The notes under the pieces are model-generated. The model did no database searches, was not told the DNA's origin, and saw only the letters and a program-made list of their open reading frames with translations. Made by a program: the position numbers and the translations under genes. A stretch of 23,381 nucleotides of DNA from a bacterium (GTDB lineage: Bacteria; Verrucomicrobiota; Verrucomicrobiia; Chthoniobacterales; Terrimicrobiaceae), in NCBI GenBank assembly GCA_009920585.1, contig RFZT01000005.1, forward strand, positions 1 to 23,381, given 5' to 3'. Positions 16,363 through 22,509 of the stretch are shown here, in pieces; position 1 is the stretch's first letter; the number at the start of each line of letters is the position of its first letter.

Positions 16363-17178
16363 TCAAGGTGAAAACCAGATCACGCAAACTTTCTTAAGAC
16401 TGAAAAAAGAAGGCGATTTATCAAAACCTGAGCTGCATCCGTTTTCACTCAGCGTATCCCGATTGCTCCAAAGTGAATTTCCCCCTTGGCGGATCGAGAC
16501 CTCGCGCACACCTTCCTCGACATCTGTCGTGATCGGCGTGTTACCCACAAAGTTTCCATCAATGAAAAGGTCCAAGCCTTGAATTTCAGTACCGCCGGAA
16601 GTTGGTTTGATAAGTACTTTGTGGCGGGGTAACGCTTCCGACTTTGCCACGTTACCGAATGGAATTTTTGTGAGCGAAGATTTCATCTCTGCAGCACAGG
16701 CATCTAATCCTCGGCGGTTATCAGTTCTTTTTATAAACTGCCTTTGCGCGACGATACGCCCGCTCTCGACTTCGAGGGCTTTGACTGTGATAGCCGCATC
16801 GCTATGGCTGCGGACGATGTTTTCCGTCATACCATAAGCCGACACACTTTCGCGGGACTGCGTGATACGATTTTTAGTGATACTCACCACTAGCAAAATA
16901 TCGGCCCCAGCGAGTCGACCAAGACGAGCGCGATCATTCACCACGTTGTTATAGGCGAGCCCCTGTTCTGAGAGGATCTTTTCGAGGTGTCGACGACTGA
17001 CTAGCGAAACACCAGAAGACTCCATGACTCCTGCTTCAGCGAGCGATTCCACCATTTCGAGACCACCCGAGTCTGTCTCGCCACTCAGATCTTCCGCGAT
17101 CACGGCTAGTGCAGGTTCACGCGCGCAGAGATGCCCGCACAACCCGACAAATAGGAGCGCTACAAGGATTCTTTGCAT
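16363..17178 (-). CDS. CsgG-like exported protein with PEGA-like C-terminus
   Basis: A 271-residue protein from ATG 17178 (MQRILVALLFVGLCGHLCA, a signal peptide). Its TGATG overlap with the upstream lipoprotein stop fixes this start over an in-frame ATG 12 codons earlier. The middle resembles the CsgG/LpoB/FlgT-M fold: VSLVSRRHLEKILSEQ, then a leucine/Asp loop and GRLAGADILLVVSITK (the ligand-like VVxR...L.KIL.EQ...GxLxGADxLxxG pattern). The C-terminal part is PEGA-like (LFIDGNFVGNTPITTDVEEG). It ends in an atypical Ser/Phe/Cys-rich stretch, which may be divergence or an old frameshift. It is probably periplasmic or outer-membrane associated. It is the last gene of the minus-strand cluster. 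Confidence 0.72.
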   Translation of the reverse strand: MQRILVALLFVGLCGHLCAREPALAVIAEDLSGETDSGGLEMVESLAEAGVMESSGVSLVSRRHLEKILSEQGLAYNNVVNDRARLGRLAGADILLVVSITKNRITQSRESVSAYGMTENIVRSHSDAAITVKALEVESGRIVAQRQFIKRTDNRRGLDACAAEMKSSLTKIPFGNVAKSEALPRHKVLIKPTSGGTEIQGLDLFIDGNFVGNTPITTDVEEGVREVSIRQGGNSLWSNRDTLSENGCSSGFDKSPSFFSLKKVCVIWFSP

Positions 17179-18095
17179 CACATCTGCCGTTGAAAGCGGC
17201 TGGCATTCGTCCACACCGCCTGATTTTCTCTAATAGCAGCGGCATATTTTCCATTAGGCGACATGGCGATGAGCTGCTTCAAAACATGCTCCGCATCGGC
17301 ATAGCGTCCTGTTCCCTGATACACAATCGCGAGGATGTAATGGGCCTCCGGATCAGCAGGCACTTCCTGCACTCCACGTTCCGCTGCGGCGGTGGCCTCG
17401 CGCCAGAGCCCTGCATTAGCAAGGCGCACAGCCTCCTTGGCCGACTGGCTTTTTGTTCCACCAATCGAGCGACGGATTTTCAAGACACTCGGATGGAGAC
17501 TCTGAAAAATCTGCCCAGCCGCTTTGTTCCGCATTCCTTGGATGAGCGGATAAGGATCTGGAGCGGCTGGATAGCCCTCCGACGAGTAAGCTGTGCGATC
17601 ATCACTGAGTTCAATACGGCGTCCCCCGGCTATCTGCGATGAAGCAGTCATGACAGCCCGGTAGTTGGCGATGTAGTTGGCTGTCGTTTTGGTTGAATAG
17701 GTGGTGATTGTTTTGCCGTCATAGGTGAAGGAACTTCTATCGCTTCTTGCTCCTGAAATTCCCTCAGCCTGCAGGTAAATAAACGCATCCACCCCCTTAA
17801 TCCTTCCACCCCCGCGATTTTCCACTTGGCTCATACGCTGAAAGTTTCTTTCGTTCATCGTCTGACCCAGATTGGCGCGGTCCACCAGTTGGTAGTATCC
17901 CGTTCCAGAAAAAAGTTGGAACAACTCATGGGCCATTTCGCCAGCATCCGAGCCAGCCTCCGGGACAATGGAAATGCGAGCACCCCTCCCCAGACTCAGC
18001 TCCGCAGGCTGTGGCGCATCTACGGTGATCGTGGTGCAGGAAACAAGTAGCCCCATGCTCGCAGCACATAAAAATGGGAGGATATATTTTTTCAT
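17178..18095 (-). CDS. CsgG-like lipoprotein with TPR-like C-terminus
   Basis: A 305-residue lipoprotein started at ATG 18095 (MKKYILPFLC...), which places the lipobox LLVSC at C20; the longer in-frame start at 18164 would bury that signal behind 23 residues. After the Cys comes a CsgG-like region: GARISIVPEAGSDAGEMAHEL, then YYQLVDRANLGQTMNERNF (comparable to the V-x-R-x2-L-x2-L-x-E pattern) and GVDAFIYLQAEGISG. The last 90 residues contain a TPR-like pair (LANAGLWREATAAAERG and AIVYQGTGRYADAEHVL). No strong Shine-Dalgarno is present. It is translationally coupled to the downstream CsgG-like gene, suggesting that the two products work as a pair in the envelope. Exact function unknown. Confidence 0.75.
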   Translation of the reverse strand: MKKYILPFLCAASMGLLVSCTTITVDAPQPAELSLGRGARISIVPEAGSDAGEMAHELFQLFSGTGYYQLVDRANLGQTMNERNFQRMSQVENRGGGRIKGVDAFIYLQAEGISGARSDRSSFTYDGKTITTYSTKTTANYIANYRAVMTASSQIAGGRRIELSDDRTAYSSEGYPAAPDPYPLIQGMRNKAAGQIFQSLHPSVLKIRRSIGGTKSQSAKEAVRLANAGLWREATAAAERGVQEVPADPEAHYILAIVYQGTGRYADAEHVLKQLIAMSPNGKYAAAIRENQAVWTNASRFQRQM

Positions 18096-18164
18096 AAAAG
18101 TGACAAATGTTTGACTGTTTAAACTGGGGAGTTTCACCCAAAAAAACAATCTTGAAATCGACAT

Positions 18165-18578
18165 TCAACGCTCCGACAAGAGATCGAGCGTCTCCTTTAG
18201 AAACTGCGCGCGCTGTTTGGTGAGATCCATCTCAGCGTGAGCCCGAACAGGAATCCACATCGTTCCCTCCATTTTGGAGTACGTCGTATTAAGGGATTCG
18301 ATCTGGACATCGCGGTAGGCCAGCCACGATTTCTGCGCTTGGACGAAAGCCACCCACTCATCAGCGGGCATCCGCTTTTTGAGTTTGGCATAGTCTTCAT
18401 TCATCCGTGAATCCCACTCCCTTTTTGCGACAGCGATGGCATCGAGCATTCCTGCGGTCGAAGGGTTGTCGCGCATGGCCGCATCCATCCTCACTTCGAT
18501 GGGATCTTTCTTTTCCTGCGAATAGGCGAATGAGAACGCCACCATCAAAATCAGGGCAGGAAGGAAAAAAAGTCTCAT
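18165..18578 (-). CDS. Small exported LprI-like (DUF1311) protein lacking the cysteines
   Basis: A 137-residue protein with a signal peptide (1-20). The mature part follows the LprI/DUF1311 pattern: STAGMLDAIAVAKREWD (W55, D56), then N60 and Y63 (MNEDYAKL), FVQAQKSWLAYRD (Q82, W85, Y88, R89), and a closing EGTMWIPV...LTKQRAQFL. Members of this family usually keep cysteines at the GM-x2-C and near-C-terminal positions; both are Ala or other residues here (no Cys in the protein at all). Named relatives inhibit lysozyme-type enzymes, but that activity cannot be assumed. It lies between the three-repeat protein gene and the CsgG-like lipoprotein gene. Confidence 0.75.
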   Translation of the reverse strand: MRLFFLPALILMVAFSFAYSQEKKDPIEVRMDAAMRDNPSTAGMLDAIAVAKREWDSRMNEDYAKLKKRMPADEWVAFVQAQKSWLAYRDVQIESLNTTYSKMEGTMWIPVRAHAEMDLTKQRAQFLKETLDLLSER

Positions 18579-18611
18579 GGGACGAATGGAATCACTTTTT
18601 TCGTTCGCTTA

Positions 18612-18983
18612 TTACAGCGAGCTTGACCCCATGAAAGCGCCAGAACTGGCCTTGTAGCGATTGACACTATTTGTGGTGGTCACAGCAATCACTCCGCCGC
18701 TCACCTGCACCCCGCTTGGTTTTCCGCTAATCGCGATTGAACCCTGGAATGAACCGTTCGCCGCACTGTATCGGTAGACGCTTCCATTTGCGAGCAGCAC
18801 CGCAATCGTATCGCCATCGCAACCAACATCGATTGCATTATTCACTGAGATGGAACCTTTGAACGAGCCGTTAGCGGCGTCGCGCCGCTCGACAGTCGAG
18901 GAGTTTTTAAGAACGGCGATAATGCCGTCGGCATGTAGTGGCATGGCTGTGAGAAGTAAGGCTGCGAATGCAGATTTTTTCAT
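18612..18983 (-). CDS. Exported protein with three 38-residue beta-type repeats
   Basis: A 123-residue protein with a signal peptide (1-18, ending PLHA). The mature chain is three repeats with a period of about 38, starting near residues 20, 58 and 97. Each follows the pattern G-x-IAV-x4-S-V-x-R-x3-A-x2-G-x-F-x-GS; examples are NGSFKGSISV and NGSFQGSIAI. This resembles beta-propeller blades, but three are too few for a usual closed propeller, so it may oligomerise, form a solenoid, or be a remnant of a longer protein. I do not recognise a named family. It starts 3 bp after the preceding gene's stop. Confidence 0.65.
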   Translation of the reverse strand: MKKSAFAALLLTAMPLHADGIIAVLKNSSTVERRDAANGSFKGSISVNNAIDVGCDGDTIAVLLANGSVYRYSAANGSFQGSIAISGKPSGVQVSGGVIAVTTTNSVNRYKASSGAFMGSSSL

Positions 18984-18986
18984 AAA

Positions 18987-19364
18987 TTACCAGCGGTTTG
19001 GATAGATCACATTCTGATGGTTTCCACAATGTCCGCGGGACTCACGGTAGCTCACAGGTTGGTTGCTGTAGTACACTGTCGGTTGCGAATAGTAGACAGG
19101 CGCAGGCTGCATCTGTTGGTAGGGCTGCATATATACGGTCTGAGGCTGACAGTAGGTCACTGGACGCGTGTAATAGACCGGCGCTGGCGCCACGTAGGCG
19201 GGCGATGAGTAATACGGCGCACAATGCCGTTCGCGCTGCTGCGGCTGATTATTGCCAAAGTAGAATCCAGCTCCGTCCGGCAGGGTGAATCCCCAAGAGC
19301 CGGCTTGAGCCATGGTTCCCAGAGCGAGTGTGGATGCGGTGATGAGGAGGGCTATTTTTTTCAT
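18987..19364 (-). CDS. Exported Tyr/Pro/Gln-rich protein
   Basis: A 125-residue protein with a clear signal peptide (MKKIALLITASTLALGTMAQA). The mature part is low-complexity and rich in Tyr, Pro and Gln with repeated PVYY/TVYY elements (for example APAPVYYTRPVTY and QPAPVYYSQPTVYYS) and four cysteines. It ends NVIYPNRW, very close to the NVIVPNPW end of the lipoprotein encoded just upstream. I do not recognise a family; the composition suggests a surface or extracellular matrix-type polypeptide. A candidate promoter lies 25 bp upstream and the next gene follows after 3 bp. Confidence 0.65.
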   Translation of the reverse strand: MKKIALLITASTLALGTMAQAGSWGFTLPDGAGFYFGNNQPQQRERHCAPYYSSPAYVAPAPVYYTRPVTYCQPQTVYMQPYQQMQPAPVYYSQPTVYYSNQPVSYRESRGHCGNHQNVIYPNRW

Positions 19365-19389
19365 AGTAGTTGTTTGCAGTTACAAGAAA

Positions 19390-19417
19390 ATCCTATCGCA
19401 AAGATTGAAAACGTCAA
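19390..19417 (-). promoter_or_regulatory. Candidate sigma-70 promoter for the Tyr/Pro-rich gene
   Basis: On the minus strand TTGACG (19417-19412) and TAGGAT (19395-19390) are separated by 16 bases, matching consensus at 5 and 4 of 6 positions. The -10 element is about 25 bp before the ATG at 19364, which leaves a short leader with no Shine-Dalgarno. The box choice is mine and unverified. Confidence 0.3.
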
Positions 19418-19454
19418 ACCCGAGAGCACTGAATAACAGTTGTTTATGGCGCAT

Positions 19455-19472
19455 TAAAAGCCGCTCGCAGCT
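19455..19472 (-). terminator. Weak hairpin-T-run downstream of the QGYQ lipoprotein gene
   Basis: Read on the minus strand, agctg/cggct (with one G-U pair) closes a cgag loop and is followed by TTTT. It lies about 68 bases after the stop at 19540 and before the candidate promoter of the next gene. The stem is only 5 bp, so support is weak. The rest of this 175-bp gap shows no coding frame. Confidence 0.3.
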
Positions 19473-19539
19473 CATTTTTGACCATCCAACCCCGTGATTT
19501 GACCACTCGTTGAGATTTTGATTTTTCTACTTTTTTCGC

Positions 19540-19911
19540 TCACCAAGGGTTCGGAACGATGACATTTCGGGGGTTGCCATATTGGTCGTAGGTTTCGACC
19601 ACGGCAGGGTATCCACCTCCTCCATGCCCGCGAGGTTGCTGTTGATAGCCCTGTTGATAGCCCTGTTGATAGCCCTGTTGATTTCCTTGATACATCGGGG
19701 CTATTCCTTGATTCGGAGCGCCGTGATCAATGAGCTCATAGGAATCATATTCCCCCTGTGGCCCCTGTGGTTCGCCTCTATCTCCCCCACCCTGCCCAGG
19801 ACCTGGATGAAAGGTGCCCGCATCAGAAAACTGCACAAACTCTCGCTGAGGCGCACAGGCACTGAGTGCGAGGAGCAAAGCAAGCGATACGAAGAAACCC
19901 GTCACACGCAT
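19540..19911 (-). CDS. Small Gln/Gly-rich lipoprotein with QGYQ repeats
   Basis: A 123-residue lipoprotein if started at ATG 19911 (MRVTGFFVSLALLLALSAC, lipobox LSAC, lipidated C19). An in-frame ATG at 19944 would add 11 residues, but the direct repeat that covers the upstream region ends precisely at the 19911 ATG, so I prefer 19911. The mature part is low-complexity: PGPGQGGGDRGEPQGPQG, then GNQQGYQQGYQQGYQQQPRG, ending NPRNVIVPNPW. The QGYQ run is encoded by a 12-bp tandem repeat. The C-terminal NVI-x-PN-x-W also ends the next gene's product. Family not recognised; likely outer-membrane anchored. Confidence 0.65.
   Translation of the reverse strand: MRVTGFFVSLALLLALSACAPQREFVQFSDAGTFHPGPGQGGGDRGEPQGPQGEYDSYELIDHGAPNQGIAPMYQGNQQGYQQGYQQGYQQQPRGHGGGGYPAVVETYDQYGNPRNVIVPNPW
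19644..19679. repeat. 12-bp tandem repeat (3 units) in the QGYQ lipoprotein gene
   Basis: Three identical contiguous copies of gatagccctgtt on the plus strand, encoding QGYQ repeats on the minus strand. The period is divisible by three, so unit gain or loss would keep the frame. Confidence 0.85.
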
Positions 19912-19994
19912 TTTTCGAGTAGTATTTCTCACGATTGGCATCATCTATTTGTGGAGGTTAAGGAATTAAGATTTTCGGTAAAGCGATCTATTTT
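19909..19994 (-). repeat. Direct repeat copy 1 (FlgT-like 3' end + spacer + start codon)
   Basis: An 86-bp segment that matches 21407-21498 with about ten mismatches and one 6-base gap. A core of some 25 bases (19929-19953) is identical. Read on the minus strand it begins AAAATAGATCGC, contains a FlgT-like C-terminal peptide frame and its stop, then a spacer, and finishes exactly at the ATG of the QGYQ lipoprotein gene. The gene of 398 residues takes its TAG stop from the first bases of this copy. Confidence 0.9.
19941..19994 (-). pseudogene. Remnant of a FlgT-like gene 3' end (17 codons + stop)
   Basis: In the frame that matches the FlgT-like gene the minus strand reads KIDRFTENLNSLTSTNR-stop, against KIDRSTENLISFKVTSTNR-stop at the true end of the FlgT-like gene (21439-21498). 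The only length difference is 6 bases, two whole codons, which supports a coding origin. Upstream of KIDR this frame meets a stop and no further similarity is seen, so this is a fragment and not an expressed gene. Confidence 0.7.
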
Positions 19995-21184
19995 AACTTG
20001 GATCTATAAAGAAGTCCCTCGCGATTATTGAATTTTAGCTGCTTGCCACCTGCGAGGAGAGTAAGGGTCGCTGTCTCTTTCCAAGTCTCTTCGATTTCCG
20101 TGCATTTCATTTCACAGACAATCTGGTTCGGGGTTGTACGGGTGATCTTGACGAATCTACCAACAACCTCACCCAAATAATATCGCATTTCTTTTTCGGT
20201 AATTTGCACTTGAGATTCTTCAGACATGGGACGACTGTCCCAAGTTCCAATAAATTCTCTGGGAATAGAGATCGCCTTTGCATCTGGCACCTCGGTTGGT
20301 TTCGGCTCGGCATCGGATGACTTTTCTTGAGATTCCACAGCCCTCGTATTTTCCGCTTTGGGCGCTGCAGCATCGGGATAAGCCTCGGCGAGCTGAGCCT
20401 TGGTGAGGGATTTGAAGGGCCTAAGAAGGATCTCCTTCGGGGCCGTGCCATGGGTCACATTTCGTGGCACATCCGCTAAAGCCGGCAGCTGGTAAACATA
20501 GTAGCAAGTCTGCCCTTCAACCCCATCGGAATAAAATGCAGCATCATCCATCGCCTCAACTATGGCAACAGAGGCATCTGCCGAGATGTGATACCCATTG
20601 TGCCAGGCATGATGTCCCTCGATAGCATTGCCTTCTTCAGGTTCGGAAAATGTGTGCACATGCAACTTTTTGTTTCCCTCCGTGGAGCGATAACGCAACT
20701 CGGGCCACATATCTCTAATGGCTCGCCCAGTGTATGAAATCCCCGGAGGAAGCGTTATTCCTAGCGTGAGTCGAAGGGATTCCTCTGGAAAATCTCTCGT
20801 GAGAAGATCATTCAATCCATTCGCGCTGAAATGGTGACCTTGGTCATTTCCTTCAAAATCGAGATCATGTTCAGCGTCCATTTTGATTTCGGCCAGCAAT
20901 TCCTCCAACTCCGCAAGGCGGGTTTGGGTGGGCTCTAGCAAGAGACTCGCTTTATCGGTTGGATCGCTCGCCTTTTTCGTCATCTTTTCGTTTTTTTGGA
21001 CCCACTTCATTTGCCAGTCCTTGAGTTTCTTTTGATTCGCTGGGGCAAGCAACGCGCGAAGCTCTTTGTAAACGCGATTGAGTTCCGCATCGGCTTGCTG
21101 GTATTTTTGTGCCGAGCTTTGAGCAAAGGCCGCTCCGCAGATCGCAAATGCAACAACTGTCATTAGTATTATTTTTGTTTTCAT
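19988..21184 (-). CDS. Exported protein with LprI-like N-terminus and lipocalin-like C-terminus
   Basis: A 398-residue protein with a signal peptide (1-21, ...GAAFAQ). Residues about 25-100 resemble the LprI/DUF1311 helical unit (QQADAELNRVYKELRALL, then KLKDWQMKWVQKNEKM). The middle part (about 105-265) is of unknown type and rich in His and acidic residues (for example EGHHAWHNGYHISAD). A Pro/Ala/Glu linker (272-303) leads to a C-terminal beta-rich domain beginning IPREFIGTWDSRP (307-319), like small lipocalin-type domains. The final codons abut the direct repeat, which supplies the stop. ATG 21184 is the only start that gives the signal peptide. Function unknown; the LprI similarity suggests, but does not show, a role against muralytic enzymes. 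Confidence 0.7.
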   Translation of the reverse strand: MKTKIILMTVVAFAICGAAFAQSSAQKYQQADAELNRVYKELRALLAPANQKKLKDWQMKWVQKNEKMTKKASDPTDKASLLLEPTQTRLAELEELLAEIKMDAEHDLDFEGNDQGHHFSANGLNDLLTRDFPEESLRLTLGITLPPGISYTGRAIRDMWPELRYRSTEGNKKLHVHTFSEPEEGNAIEGHHAWHNGYHISADASVAIVEAMDDAAFYSDGVEGQTCYYVYQLPALADVPRNVTHGTAPKEILLRPFKSLTKAQLAEAYPDAAAPKAENTRAVESQEKSSDAEPKPTEVPDAKAISIPREFIGTWDSRPMSEESQVQITEKEMRYYLGEVVGRFVKITRTTPNQIVCEMKCTEIEETWKETATLTLLAGGKQLKFNNREGLLYRSKLK

Positions 21185-21406
21185 TTTTAGTTAATGAGAA
21201 GTCGTTTCAAGTTTAACTCGGCACATGTTTGGTGCTGGTTTCTGGTTGGTGAGCACGAGTGCGTTTCCATTGATCGGTAACAATCAACATCGAAGGCAGC
21301 AGCTTTCTAGCATTCTCTGAATTGAAACTCAACTTTGCACTTATTCCGATTTTTTCGAAGAAATCGGTCTTGGGGAGTTCGCGGACAACTGAGGACTTCT
21401 CGATCT
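21185..21406. other. Non-coding stretch upstream of the 398-residue gene
   Basis: These 222 bases hold no convincing gene. They include the tail of a 22-codon remnant frame, one strong hairpin, and the leader of the 398-residue gene. Sequence next to the ATG is A/T-rich, but I found no -35/-10 pair close to consensus and no Shine-Dalgarno. Confidence 0.5.
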
Positions 21407-21409
21407 CAT
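21341..21409 (-). pseudogene. Remnant start of a lipoprotein-like gene (22 codons)
   Basis: The ATG at 21409 is the copy-2 counterpart of the QGYQ lipoprotein start at 19911, with the same preceding sequence. Here it opens only MRSRSPQLSANSPRPISSKK plus two residues before a stop, without signal peptide or lipobox. I read it as the start of a lost gene copy, broken where similarity between the repeats ends. Confidence 0.45.
21346..21367. repeat. Strong hairpin downstream of the FlgT-like gene
   Basis: A 22-base inverted repeat: a 10-base arm beginning ccgattt pairs with one ending aaatcgg around a cg centre, with one imperfect position. It lies about 70 bases after the FlgT-like stop. No T-run follows on the minus strand, so it could be a transcript-ending or RNA-stabilising hairpin. 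Confidence 0.45.
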
Positions 21410-21498
21410 TTTTCGAGTAGTTGTTCTCACGATTGGCATCATCTATTTGTAGAGGTGACCTTGAATGAAATGAGGTTTTCGGTGGAGCGATCTATTTT
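21407..21498 (-). repeat. Direct repeat copy 2 (end of FlgT-like gene + spacer + ATG)
   Basis: The 92-bp partner of 19909-19994. It covers the last 20 codons of the FlgT-like gene, its stop, the spacer and an ATG at 21409. Being part of an intact reading frame, this copy is probably the original and copy 1 the derived one. Confidence 0.9.
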
Positions 21499-22509
21499 CG
21501 CACGACTCGCTGTAGCCGTAGCGACCTCCTGACCGAGAGCGATGTTATCGAGTCGGGTTTCGACATCAAGCACACTGATCCCTTGTGAATCGAACTCGCG
21601 TGGCCACACCGCACTGACCTTGTCGGTGCCTGAAAGAGCGGCTTTGATTCCTTGAAAATCCTCCGAACTGATTCCAGTAAACTCCAAGCGCTTCATCGCC
21701 CCGAGGTCAGTCTCAGTGACCCAACGGGCGAGGATTTTGCTCAGTATAGTTGGTATCGACTCCGGGTTACCTTTGGGACGAGCGACTTTGTCGAGGGCTT
21801 CTCGCACAGAGGCTTCCTTTGCGAAAGCCGAGCCGCCTACCGGATCTTTGCCCGTGAGATTATCGACTGCCATGATTTCTCCTGTATCACAGCGCACCGC
21901 ACGGAGCGCGCCCATTGCGGCGAATGCATGTTGCGGTGGACTGCCATTCAGGGTTTCGCGGCCGAGGTACTTCATCGATATATCGCCTTCGATGATAAAA
22001 TCCGCAGCACTGCTTGGATCGACTACGAAGAACTGCAAATCCCGCGCTGATTCCTCCAGCACATGCTGCAAAGAGGCATTGCCATCCGATTCAGGCAACC
22101 TCTCACGGATTCGAATCGCTACACGGGGCGCACCCTTCCGTATCATGAGTTCGCGGAGTGCCAGCGCATTTGTGGCATCCGGCGATCCCTTCTCCACATC
22201 TGCTCTTACTTTGACTCGGTAAAACTGATCCCCTCCAAGTCCCGAGCTAAGAACTTCATAGTTTTTCACATGTCCAAATGCCGAACTCATGATGCGGTCA
22301 AAATCCAAAGCGAAGTTCGCCACCCCAGTCGATGCGAGCACATTGACTCCTGTTCCTTTTCGTACAGCCTCGCGCAACGCATCGGCAAGCGCCTGTTCAC
22401 GCGCGGTCTTTTGATCCCCTGGCGCTCGCCCCTCGGCTTCGACTTGCAAGGCCTGGGCTTGAGCAGCGAGGAATACCATCGCGCAAAAAAAGAATATCAG
22501 ATTTTTCAT
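21439..22509 (-). CDS. FlgT/LPP20-like exported protein with CsgG-like domain
   Basis: A 356-residue protein with a signal peptide (1-20, ending AQAQA). Residues about 21-107 follow the FlgT-N/LPP20 pattern: EAEGRAPGDQKTAREQALAD, ALREAVRKGTGVNV, then DFDRIMSSAFGHVKNYEVLS and FYRVKVRADVEKG. A second part (about 125-270) is CsgG/FlgT-M-like (GAPRVAIRIRERLPE, FIIEGDISMKYLG). The last 80 residues are unassigned (FTGISSEDFQGIKAALSGTDKV). In Vibrio, FlgT forms part of a flagellar basal ring, but no flagellar genes are seen here, so a different envelope role is likely. The ATG overlaps the stop of the DUF4143 ATPase gene (ATGA), suggesting coupling. Confidence 0.75.
   Translation of the reverse strand: MKNLIFFFCAMVFLAAQAQALQVEAEGRAPGDQKTAREQALADALREAVRKGTGVNVLASTGVANFALDFDRIMSSAFGHVKNYEVLSSGLGGDQFYRVKVRADVEKGSPDATNALALRELMIRKGAPRVAIRIRERLPESDGNASLQHVLEESARDLQFFVVDPSSAADFIIEGDISMKYLGRETLNGSPPQHAFAAMGALRAVRCDTGEIMAVDNLTGKDPVGGSAFAKEASVREALDKVARPKGNPESIPTILSKILARWVTETDLGAMKRLEFTGISSEDFQGIKAALSGTDKVSAVWPREFDSQGISVLDVETRLDNIALGQEVATATASRAKIDRSTENLISFKVTSTNR

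Noticed and set aside
16363..16520. Frameshift in the PEGA-like end of the last CsgG-like gene
   Set aside because: The tail is atypical, but neither of the other two frames gives a better PEGA continuation; both stop quickly.
19909..21498. Insertion sequence or composite transposon bounded by the direct repeats
   Set aside because: There is no transposase, the repeats have no terminal inverted ends, and they contain coding sequence of a neighbouring gene, which fits duplication or homologous recombination better.
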